A stretch of DNA of 5,352 nucleotides from Christensenella sp. UBA7584 (GCA_002477805.1 DLKQ01000043.1:1-5352); one strand, 5' to 3'. Positions 1 through 4,868 are shown, counted from the first letter of the stretch. Numbers and translations: made by a program. The notes: a model not told the origin generated them from the sequence alone.

Positions 1-1024
1 TACACAGAAAGTGTGCATAAACTTGTTGAAAGCATTTACAACGAAAAAGCACTTGATGGTATGTTTGAAGATGCTAACAAATCAACAGTGGAAAGCAACC
101 CACTTAACGACAACTTCCACAAGGCAGAGTTCCAAAAACTTTGGAAGCAAATCAACCACAAGTATACATACAAAGTTGACTTTGATAGTGAAGAACTTAT
201 CAAACACTCAATTGAAAGCATAAACAAAGGATTATTCGTTGCTGAATTAAAGTACGTTGTAACAATAGGTCAGCAAAAGAAAACAATGGATGAGAACGCA
301 TTAAAGCGTGGCGATTCATTTAGTACAACCGACATAAGAACTGAAACAATCCGTAGTGGTGCTGCCGATAATACAAAATACGACCTTATTAGGTAAAATT
401 GTAGACAATACTACTTTAACTAGAAGAACAGTAGTTCGCATTTTACAAGGTATAACAAGAGAAAAATTTGAAATGTTTGCTATCAACCCAGAAGAGTTTA
501 TAACCAAGGTTTCAAGACTAATAAATGAGCAAAAGGCTTCAATGATAGTAGACCACATAACCTACAACAAAACCGAAGGCGAATACGACAGCGATATTTT
601 CACAGGAAACCAAGCAAAGATTGACTTTGACAAGGCATATAAGGCGCAAAAGGCAATTCAAGACTATGTTGTAACCGATGGAAGTGCCGAAGAGTCAATA
701 GAGCGCAAGTTTGCAAAAGAACTTGATGTAGCAAATGAAGTTTGCGTATACGCCAAACTTCCAAGATCGTTCCAAATTCCAACACCAGTTGGAAACTATG
801 CACCTGACTGGGCAATAGCATTCAATGAAGGCAGTGTAAAACACATCTATTTTGTTGCTGAAACAAAAGGTAGTATGGAATCACTAGAACTTCGTGGAAT
901 AGAAAAAGCAAAGACAGATTGTGCTAAAAAACTATTTGACCAACTTCAACTTGCAGGCAATGTAAGATACGAAGTGGTAGATAGTTACGAAAGTTTGCTA
1001 GACAAAATGCAATCAATGGATTAA
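1..1024 (+). pseudogene. res: Type III restriction enzyme Res subunit, C-terminal part, frameshifted
   Basis: The reading frame is already open at base 1, so the N-terminal helicase part lies outside the window. Frame 1 runs to a TAA at 394-396 and ends in YDLIR. The same protein continues in frame 2 as GKIVDNTTLTRRTVVRIL, then a stretch with NPEEFI and a later INEQKAS. These are typical of the region after the helicase in type III Res proteins. The nuclease domain shows a PD-(D/E)xK signature: APDW with Asp at 806-808, and FVAETKGS with Glu at 860-862 and Lys at 866-868. In the family, Res works with the Mod methyltransferase: it translocates using ATP and cuts beside unmethylated sites. One surplus base between about 385 and 393 breaks the frame. 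If real, the product keeps its upstream part but loses the nuclease. A GTG at 356 opens the second frame but has no good SD. An assembly error is the main alternative. No Mod gene is visible here. Confidence 0.82.
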
Positions 1025-1027
1025 AAG

Positions 1028-1064
1028 AAAATAGACTAGGCGATAAACCTGGTCTATTTTTTTT
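1028..1064 (+). terminator. Rho-independent terminator after res
   Basis: Arms at 1028-1040 and 1048-1060 pair over 13 positions with a single G-U pair and a 7-base loop, and eight T residues follow at 1057-1064. It starts three bases after the res stop codon and separates that gene from the LexA-like unit. Confidence 0.9.
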
Positions 1065-1086
1065 GCAAAAAAATTGAAATAAATAT

Positions 1087-1124
1087 TTGAAATCCAATTT
1101 TTGGGATATAGTGTGTGCTATCAT
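1087..1124 (+). promoter_or_regulatory. Candidate promoter of the LexA-like gene
   Basis: Two possible -10 boxes lie between the res terminator and the gene. One is TATAGT at 1107-1112, but the TTGAAA at 1087-1092 sits only 14 bases upstream of it. The other is an extended -10, TGC-TATCAT, at 1116-1124, with only a T-rich -35 region. Either would put the transcript start between about 1119 and 1131, just before or at the inverted repeat at 1131-1155. The region must contain a promoter because a strong terminator precedes it; which box is used is inference. Confidence 0.4.
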
Positions 1125-1130
1125 TAAGCC

Positions 1131-1155
1131 ATAAATATACGGGGTGTATATTTAT
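1131..1155 (+). promoter_or_regulatory. Perfect 10-bp inverted repeat, likely operator of the LexA-like gene
   Basis: ATAAATATAC at 1131-1140 is mirrored exactly by GTATATTTAT at 1146-1155 around the spacer GGGGT. It lies between the candidate promoter and the SD (AAAGGAATAGGA) of a gene for a self-cleaving repressor, so autoregulation is the natural reading. It does not match the Bacillus-type SOS box (GAAC-N4-GTTC), so if it is the operator the specificity is different. A 5'-UTR hairpin is an alternative. Confidence 0.5.
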
Positions 1156-1172
1156 AACAAAGGAATAGGAAA

Positions 1173-1769
1173 ATGAGAGTAATAAAAGAGAATACAGTAC
1201 AAGCAGTGTTGAACTTTGTAAAAGAGTATCAAAAGAAAGAAGGTAGGTCGCCTTCATTTCGTCAGATTTGCCATGCAATGAGTTTCCCAAGCATAGGCAC
1301 AGCACAAAAATATGTAAATGTCTTAAAAACTCGTGGTTTACTCTCACAAAACGATCAAGGCAAAATTGAGATTCCATTTAACCTTCGCAAAGGAACAACC
1401 ATAGTAGCCCCACTGGTTGGCTCAGTAGCCTGCGGAACACCTATTCTAGCTGAAGAAAATATTGAGGAGAATTATTTATTGCCTACATCAATTTTTGGTT
1501 CTGGCGAAACAATGGTATTGCACGCAAAAGGCGACAGCATGGTCGGCGCAGGAATAAATAATGGAGATTTGCTAGTAGTTAAAATTTGTGATAGTGCCGA
1601 TGACGGAGACATCGTTGTTGCGCTGATAAACGATTCAGCCACAGTAAAGCGACTATTCAAACACAAAGACTATGTTGCATTGCATCCTGAAAATCCGAAA
1701 TATCAAGACATAATTACAAAAGAAGTTAAAATTCAAGGTATTGTTAAGCACGTAATTCACAGTTTTTAG
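1173..1769 (+). CDS. lexA: LexA-like self-cleaving repressor (S24 peptidase)
   Basis: A 198-residue protein, close to the usual LexA length. Residues 1-70 form a LexA-type winged helix-turn-helix (GRSPSFRQICHAMSF, then recognition helix region GTAQKYVNVL). Residues 78-198 are the S24 latent peptidase. It has the cleavage loop VACGTPILAEENIEENY, catalytic Ser122 in GDSMVGAGI and catalytic Lys159 in ATVKRLF. The scissile bond would be Cys87-Gly88, where E. coli LexA has Ala-Gly; UmuD uses Cys-Gly. In the family, RecA filaments formed on DNA damage trigger self-cleavage and derepress SOS or prophage genes. The ATG at 1173 is preceded by AGGAATAGGA. It is transcribed between two terminators together with the small zinc-ribbon gene. 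Whether it is the host LexA or a regulator belonging to the element cannot be decided here. Confidence 0.88.
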   Translation: MRVIKENTVQAVLNFVKEYQKKEGRSPSFRQICHAMSFPSIGTAQKYVNVLKTRGLLSQNDQGKIEIPFNLRKGTTIVAPLVGSVACGTPILAEENIEENYLLPTSIFGSGETMVLHAKGDSMVGAGINNGDLLVVKICDSADDGDIVVALINDSATVKRLFKHKDYVALHPENPKYQDIITKEVKIQGIVKHVIHSF

Positions 1770-1784
1770 GAGGCGATAGCATTG
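1768..1784 (+). promoter_or_regulatory. SD that fixes a TTG start
   Basis: AGGAGG at 1768-1773 overlaps the TAG stop of the LexA-like gene (1767-1769) and is 8 bases from the TTG at 1782. This is the reason for choosing the TTG over the later ATG at 1794. Confidence 0.7.
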
Positions 1785-1970
1785 AAAACTAAAATGTTTT
1801 GTCCACATTGTGGCAGATGTTTGGGAGAGAGCATTACATCTGATGAAACAGGTGTAGTGAAAGCACTTGTTGTAGTGCCAACCAAACTGAAGCGGAAACA
1901 ATTCATCTATGACGTAAAATGTGTTAGATGCAAAGAAAAAGTCTTCATATCAATGGAGTTTGCAGATTAA
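1782..1970 (+). CDS. Small zinc-ribbon protein in the lexA operon
   Basis: A 62-residue protein with two CxxC knuckles: CPHCG at residues 7-11 (followed by a further Cys at 13) and CVRC at residues 47-50. Together these can bind one zinc ion in a ribbon fold. The linker is basic (PTKLKRKQ). The chosen start is TTG at 1782, because AGGAGG at 1768-1773 overlaps the stop codon of the LexA-like gene and lies 8 bases upstream. The in-frame ATG at 1794 would be 20 bases from that SD and would lose only four residues. The 12-bp gap and SD inside the preceding stop imply co-translation with the repressor. The layout resembles small Com-like or zinc-ribbon phage proteins, but I do not recognise the family. 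A nucleic-acid-binding or protein-partner role is inference. Confidence 0.75.
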   Translation: MKTKMFCPHCGRCLGESITSDETGVVKALVVVPTKLKRKQFIYDVKCVRCKEKVFISMEFAD

Positions 1971-1991
1971 AATTGAATATTAAATAATACG

Positions 1992-2041
1992 AACCCTTGC
2001 GTTCTTTCAGTTAAAAAATTGATAAAACGCTTGGGTTTTTT
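1992..2041 (+). terminator. Terminator after the lexA/zinc-ribbon unit
   Basis: AACCC-TT-GCGTT at 1992-2003 pairs with AACGC-TT-GGGTT at 2026-2037. This gives two 5-bp helices around a symmetric T-T internal loop. A large A/T-rich loop and a six-T run at 2036-2041 complete it. It lies 21 bases after the zinc-ribbon stop. The internal mismatch and the large loop make it weaker than the other two terminators. Confidence 0.65.
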
Positions 2042-2047
2042 ATTTTC

Positions 2048-2080
2048 GGCAAATTGCGACAAAGAAAGAGCAGTTTTGCC
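2048..2080. repeat. Imperfect hairpin GGCAAA/TTTGCC
   Basis: GGCAAA at 2048-2053 pairs with TTTGCC at 2075-2080, and an inner GC/GC pair follows after small internal loops. There is no T run. It is one of a row of hairpins in the gene-poor stretch 1971-2280 and may be part of a structured leader or a chance fold. Confidence 0.3.
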
Positions 2081-2102
2081 AATAAAAGTAGGTATCAAAA
2101 AA

Positions 2103-2127
2103 TTACAATACCTAAAAGGTATTGTAA
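2103..2127. repeat. Perfect 11-bp palindrome with 3-bp centre
   Basis: TTACAATACCT at 2103-2113 is followed by AAA and then by its exact reverse complement, AGGTATTGTAA, at 2117-2127. Related half-sites lie close by: AGGTAT near 2090-2095 and TATTGTGTAA at 2131-2140. That clustering suits an operator for a dimeric repressor. Read on the - strand, the hairpin is followed by six T, so it could also act as a terminator for leftward transcription. No leftward gene is visible, so the operator reading is favoured. Confidence 0.5.
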
Positions 2128-2150
2128 AATTATTGTGTAATATACGAAAG

Positions 2151-2203
2151 ATGAGTTTTTTGATAAGAAAAGGAGGTTTTATTGAAAATCCCCGAACTCA
2201 TCA
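2151..2203 (+). promoter_or_regulatory. Hairpin region enclosing the SD of a small ORF
   Basis: GATGAGTT at 2151-2158 is exactly complementary to AACTCATC at about 2195-2202. Inside it, GGAGGTTTT (2172-2180) can pair with AAAATCCCC (2185-2193), with one G-U pair and one A-C mismatch. The loop would be ATTG, which holds the TTG start at 2182. The SD and the start of the 27-codon ORF could therefore be masked. The folding is by eye only. Confidence 0.4.
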
Positions 2204-2265
2204 ACCTACAACTTTATAAAAAATACGAAGTCCCAAGTACAAGAGGGTTTATGCGCTCTTTATAA
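2182..2265 (+). CDS. Possible 27-residue leader peptide
   Basis: AAAAGGAGG ends at 2176 and is followed, five bases later, by a TTG at 2182. This opens a 27-codon frame to a TAA at 2263-2265. The peptide begins MKIPELINLQLYKKYEVP and ends RGFMRSL. It has no hydrophobic segment and no run of one amino acid, so it is neither an evident type I toxin nor a classical amino-acid attenuator leader. The SD is among the strongest in the window, which argues for translation. The last third of the frame lies inside the terminator at 2227-2278. A ribosome on this ORF would cover the left arm and could stop that hairpin from forming, which is why a leader role is suggested. It could also be a remnant of a longer gene. 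I do not recognise the peptide. Confidence 0.4.
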   Translation: MKIPELINLQLYKKYEVPSTRGFMRSL

Positions 2266-2278
2266 CTTGGGATTTTTT
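2227..2278 (+). terminator. Strong terminator upstream of the phage-type operon
   Basis: TCCCAAGT at 2231-2238 pairs perfectly with ACTTGGGA at 2265-2272, and six T follow at 2273-2278. The stem can lengthen to about 12 bp by pairing the bases before it with the T run. A second small hairpin, AAGAG/CTCTT, sits in the loop. The left arm and loop are coding for the 27-codon ORF, and its stop codon touches the right arm. Confidence 0.8.
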
Positions 2279-2313
2279 ATTACAAGAAAAAAATAAAAAA
2301 TTTCTAAAAAAAA

Positions 2314-2356
2314 TTGAAAAATAATTCCCGCGTGGTCAAATGGTGTCCACGCGACC
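2314..2356 (+). promoter_or_regulatory. Candidate promoter with an operator-like inverted repeat
   Basis: A TTGAAA at 2314-2319 is followed after 16 bases by TCAAAT at 2336-2341, which is preceded by an extended -10 TGG at 2333-2335. A perfect 7-bp inverted repeat, CGCGTGG (2329-2335) and CCACGCG (2347-2353), brackets that -10 box exactly. It is conspicuously GC-rich in an A/T-rich stretch. AATGGTGTC occurs at 2339-2347 and again at 2367-2375. A repressor bound here would block the promoter. The protein that binds is unknown; products of this operon or the LexA-like gene are candidates. Confidence 0.45.
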
Positions 2357-2386
2357 TTGCTAAAGTAATGGTGTCAAAACAAAAAG

Positions 2387-2399
2387 AAAGGAGGTGATA
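2387..2399 (+). promoter_or_regulatory. Near-complete anti-SD match before 2405
   Basis: AAAGGAGGTGATA is complementary to almost all of the 16S rRNA 3' end. It lies 5 bases before the ATG at 2405 (10 bases from GGAGG), and suggests strong translation of the first gene of the operon. Confidence 0.8.
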
Positions 2400-2404
2400 G
2401 CGAT

Positions 2405-2794
2405 ATGGATTTCAAAAGTTCAAGCGTAACAGCAGATATTTTGAATTATATTTCCAATGGCAAAGTTCATACTTTGCAAGAAATAGCTGATGAAGTTGAA
2501 GTTAGTAAAAAGACTGCTCAAAGACACATCCAATCACTTGCATATCGCTATCCTATTGAAACTTTTTGTGGTGGCATAAACAGAGGTGGTGTAAAACTCG
2601 ACACAAAATACATAGTCCAGGGGAAAATAATCACCAACGAGAAATTGCAGATTCTCGGAAAAGCATTGGCATTACTGCAAGGTGCTGATGATAATGAAGC
2701 GAACCCAAGACTATTACAAGATTTGATAAATGATTTCGCACCACCTACAAGCAAGGAGACAAAAAATGAAGATCAACAGGAACAAGTTAATTAG
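2405..2794 (+). CDS. HTH_11/DeoR-type DNA-binding protein, phage type
   Basis: A 129-residue protein. Residues about 8-50 form a winged helix-turn-helix (ILNYISNGKVHTLQEIADEV, then SKKTAQRHIQSL) like the N-terminal domain of DeoR and WYL regulators. The GGINRGGVKLDTKYIVQGKI segment is the wing and its extension. The ligand- or nucleotide-sensing WYL domain of full-length relatives is absent. Instead there is a helical segment (EKLQILGKALALLQG) and an acidic, Gln-rich tail. Proteins of this size and layout are common just before replication genes in Firmicutes prophages. It opens a tightly packed operon, and the next gene starts inside its last 29 bases. A role as regulator of the early operon is inference; auto-control through the repeat at 2329-2353 is possible. 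Confidence 0.8.
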   Translation: MDFKSSSVTADILNYISNGKVHTLQEIADEVEVSKKTAQRHIQSLAYRYPIETFCGGINRGGVKLDTKYIVQGKIITNEKLQILGKALALLQGADDNEANPRLLQDLINDFAPPTSKETKNEDQQEQVN

Positions 2795-3041
2795 ATACCT
2801 TAAAGAGATTAAGATGTCAATGGGCGAGTTTGTTAAGAACCTTGGTTGGGATTACAAAAGGTTTATTGATATGTTATTCGATAACGGGGATTTAGAAAGA
2901 GATGATGCAATGACATTTATCAAGTTTGTAGGAGCGGAAGATGCCATGAAGATCATCAATTGGAGGCAGATGAATGTCAGAAAACCAAAATATAGAGAAA
3001 TCTTTCAACACGACAATGCCAATCAATGTGCAACCATATAA
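2766..3041 (+). CDS. Small Cro/XRE-like HTH protein
   Basis: A 91-residue protein. The ATG at 2766 is chosen because AAGGAGA at 2753-2759 lies 6 bases before it; the in-frame codons before it lack an SD. Residues about 5-62 (KLIRYLKEIKMSMGEFVKNLGWDYKRF and the following helices ending in AMKIINW) have the rhythm of a Cro/CI-type helix-turn-helix. That includes the 'x-M-x-x-F-x-x-x-L-G-W' first helices common in small phage proteins. The assignment rests on pattern only. The last 22 residues or so are basic and overlap the start of the next gene by 68 bases, which is long for this operon. Relatives of this shape usually end soon after the final helix. The tail may therefore be a read-on extension created by a lost stop codon. 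Confidence 0.65.
   Translation: MKINRNKLIRYLKEIKMSMGEFVKNLGWDYKRFIDMLFDNGDLERDDAMTFIKFVGAEDAMKIINWRQMNVRKPKYREIFQHDNANQCATI
2962..2976 (+). promoter_or_regulatory. SD that fixes the start of the helicase N-terminal piece
   Basis: GGAGG at 2962-2966 lies 7 bases before the ATG at 2974. A second ATG at 2970 is in the frame of the preceding HTH gene and is only 3 bases from the SD, so 2974 is the usable start. Confidence 0.7.
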
Positions 3042-3117
3042 GCACCAACTTAAAGCTTTTCTATTCGCATTAAAAGTGATGGGTTATATCCCAGATGAAA
3101 GTTCCAATAGTTTGTGA
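2974..3117 (+). CDS. SNF2 helicase, N-terminal fragment (split gene, part 1)
   Basis: A 47-residue ORF with a good SD. Residues 17-40 contain NVQPYKHQLKAFLFALKV, the start of phage SNF2-family helicases. There the KxHQ segment acts like a Q motif that contacts the adenine of ATP and leads into the helix before Walker A. The ORF stops (TGA, 3115-3117) soon after MGYIPDESS. The rest of the helicase resumes at 3528 with KKSKSVAILAEMGTGKT. Joined, the two pieces would give roughly 485-490 residues, a normal length for this family, so little or nothing is missing. The HNH gene starts inside this ORF at 3095, so its last seven codons may come from the insertion. It is either a separate subunit that associates with part 2 or a remnant; conserved codons and SD favour the first. 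Confidence 0.7.
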   Translation: MSENQNIEKSFNTTMPINVQPYKHQLKAFLFALKVMGYIPDESSNSL

Positions 3118-3541
3118 TAACTGCCTAAAAATAATAATGAAAACACCTAGCACAATTCATCAATTCAACTTTTGCTCAGCAAAGTGCAAAAATGAGTTTA
3201 ATTCGGTAAAGTTCTCTAACTTCAATAAGACAATAAACCCTATGAATCAGCCTGGCAAAACAATAGATGAAAGAGTAAAAATGAGACAAAGGAAGCTGAA
3301 ATACAATAACAAAAATAACATAACAGCAAAATCCTATAACAAGTATCTAGGCGAGCCAGAACATAGGCGAATTGCAAGAGTGAAGCTCGGAAGAGACCTA
3401 TTGCCGAATGAAGTTGTTCATCACATTGATGGTAACAGCAAGAACAACAAACCTAGTAATATTCAAGTAATGGATAGAGCAGAACACACAAGCCTACACA
3501 TGAAAGAATATTGGAGAAATAAACGAAGTGAAAAAGAGTAA
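3095..3541 (+). CDS. HNH homing endonuclease interrupting the helicase gene
   Basis: A 148-residue protein. Residues 7-31 carry a zinc finger (CDNC, then CSAKC). Residues 84-137 hold the HNH nuclease (YLGEPEHRRIARVKLGR, then LPNEVVHHIDGN, NNKPSNIQVM and RAEHTSLH). His109/His110, Asn117 or Asn118, and His131/His135 are the expected metal-binding and catalytic positions. Such free-standing or intron-borne enzymes nick or cut an allele lacking the insertion and spread by repair. The start at 3095 overlaps the helicase N-terminal ORF by 23 bases and has no clear SD. The stop (3539-3541) overlaps the second helicase ORF by 14 bases, so expression probably depends on coupling. The ORF fills the whole gap between the two helicase parts, so a group I intron core or an intein is excluded by lack of space and by frame. 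Confidence 0.9.
   Translation: MKVPIVCDNCLKIIMKTPSTIHQFNFCSAKCKNEFNSVKFSNFNKTINPMNQPGKTIDERVKMRQRKLKYNNKNNITAKSYNKYLGEPEHRRIARVKLGRDLLPNEVVHHIDGNSKNNKPSNIQVMDRAEHTSLHMKEYWRNKRSEKE
3095..3541 (+). mobile_element. Intron-less homing endonuclease insertion
   Basis: The HNH gene separates two parts of one helicase gene and accounts for all extra sequence between them. The exact ends are not visible. The nearest shared string is ATGAAAG at 3095-3101 and 3500-3506, and joining there does not restore the helicase frame. Confidence 0.65.
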
Positions 3542-4859
3542 ATCTGTTGCCATCTTGGCCGAAATGGGAACAGGGAAAACCTTGATCACAATAGCACTTG
3601 CTGGTGCATTATATAACAATCAAAAAATCAATAAAATGCTGATAGTAGCGCCACTTTCCATAGTTTCAGTATGGGAAAGTGAATTCAAAAAGTTTGCTGA
3701 CTTCGATTTCAATATTGCTGTGCTTGATGGTAGTTCTCAAAAGAAATACCAAGCACTAAACAATTTGTTTGGCAAAGGACTTCAAGTCGCCGTCATCAAC
3801 TATGAAAGTTGTTGGCGAATTGAAGAAATGCTTGCAATTTGGCAACCAGACCTAATTGTCTGTGATGAGTCAAGCAAGATAAAAAATCCACAAGCAAAAC
3901 AATCAAAAGCACTTCATAGACTTGGCAAACAAAGTAAACACAACATTATTTTGACAGGAACACCTGTGACAAACAATCCTTTGGACTTTTTCTCACAGTA
4001 CAAGTTCCTGGATGAAAACATTTTTGGTTCTAGTTTCTACGCATTTAGAGCAAGATACGCAATCCTTGGTGGCTATGGAAATCATCAAGTTGTAGGATAC
4101 AAAAACCTCCCAGAACTTGTGGAAAAGGCTCACAGTATTGCATTTAGAATAACCAAAAAAGAAGCTTTAGACTTGCCAGAACAAGTTGACCAAATAAGAC
4201 TTGTTGACCTTGAACCAAAAGCCGAAACACAATATAGACTTTTGGAAAGAGAAAGTGTTGCAGAACTTGAACAAGGCAATGTTGTAGCAATGAACGTGCT
4301 TACTAAATTATTGAGATTGTCGCAGATAACAGGTGGCTTCGTTAAAACTGAAATAAGTGATGAAGCTGTGCCAATATCTTCAGCAAAGATAAACGCACTT
4401 GAAGAAATTATTGATGAGTGTATGGATGCACGCAAAAAGTTGGTTGTTTTTGCACGATTTGTCGCAGAGATAGATGCTATCGAAAGATTACTAATAAAAA
4501 AGAGAATAGAATATGCACTTATCAAAGGCGATGTTAAAGACCGTGCAGAACAAGTGGAAAAATTCCAAAAAGATGAAACAGTTAGAGTGTTTGTTGGGCA
4601 GATACAAACAACAGGAATGGGGCTCACATTGACTGCCGCTGATACTGCTGTGTTCTATTCGCTGGATTATAGTTTCTCAAACTATGAACAGGCGAAAGCA
4701 AGAATACACAGGATAGGGCAGAAAAACAATTGCACCTACATTCACTTAATAGCAAACAAGACCATTGATGAAAAGGTCTTTGATGCACTAAAAAGAAAGA
4801 AAAGCATAGCAGACTTGGTGGTTGACAATTGGCGATCGTTATTCAACACAAACAAATAA
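3528..4859 (+). CDS. SNF2-family helicase, main part (split gene, part 2)
   Basis: A 443-residue protein with both RecA-like lobes. Motifs in order: Walker A AEMGTGKT (residues 11-18), motif Ia APLSIVSVWE (41-50), motif II DESS (113-116), motif III LTGTPVTNNP (142-151), motif IV KKLVVFARF (303-311), motif V QTTGMGLTLTAAD (360-372) and motif VI QAKARIHRIGQ (388-398) with the arginine finger region. This is an ATP-driven DNA translocase of the phage SNF2 type, usually found in replication or early modules. It begins almost at Walker A and lacks the N-terminal Q-motif-like helix, which is encoded at 2974-3117. The start is GTG at 3528, inside the end of the HNH gene, with only a TGGAG 11 bases upstream, so reinitiation after HNH translation is likely. 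In-frame sequence is open from 3504 only, so this piece cannot be fused to part 1 without frameshifting. Confidence 0.92.
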   Translation: MKKSKSVAILAEMGTGKTLITIALAGALYNNQKINKMLIVAPLSIVSVWESEFKKFADFDFNIAVLDGSSQKKYQALNNLFGKGLQVAVINYESCWRIEEMLAIWQPDLIVCDESSKIKNPQAKQSKALHRLGKQSKHNIILTGTPVTNNPLDFFSQYKFLDENIFGSSFYAFRARYAILGGYGNHQVVGYKNLPELVEKAHSIAFRITKKEALDLPEQVDQIRLVDLEPKAETQYRLLERESVAELEQGNVVAMNVLTKLLRLSQITGGFVKTEISDEAVPISSAKINALEEIIDECMDARKKLVVFARFVAEIDAIERLLIKKRIEYALIKGDVKDRAEQVEKFQKDETVRVFVGQIQTTGMGLTLTAADTAVFYSLDYSFSNYEQAKARIHRIGQKNNCTYIHLIANKTIDEKVFDALKRKKSIADLVVDNWRSLFNTNK

Positions 4860-4868
4860 GGAGACCAA

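Noticed and set aside
316..1377. Several - strand frames opposite res and lexA
   Set aside because: They are shadows of well-supported + strand genes, cross the strong terminator at 1028-1064 and show no domain motifs.
2019..2219. 66-codon + strand frame in the gene-poor stretch
   Set aside because: It starts inside the terminator at 1992-2041, crosses the perfect palindrome and has no SD; its sequence resembles no protein.
3115..3117. TGA read as Trp (mycoplasma-type code) to extend the helicase fragment
   Set aside because: Trp is written TGG throughout, and a TAA follows the TGA directly in the same frame, so recoding would add one residue only.
3095..3506. ATGAAAG at 3095-3101 and 3500-3506 as insertion-site repeats
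   Set aside because: Only 7 bases, likely chance in A-rich DNA; joining at the repeat leads to a stop codon rather than the helicase frame.
3095..3541. Group I intron or intein around the HNH gene
   Set aside because: The HNH frame occupies the whole interval between the helicase parts, leaving no room for an intron core, and it is in a different frame from both parts with no intein splice residues.
4130..4627. 165-codon open frame on the - strand
   Set aside because: It lies entirely inside the helicase coding region, opposite conserved motifs, is Ser/Thr/Ile-rich like an antisense shadow, and has no SD.
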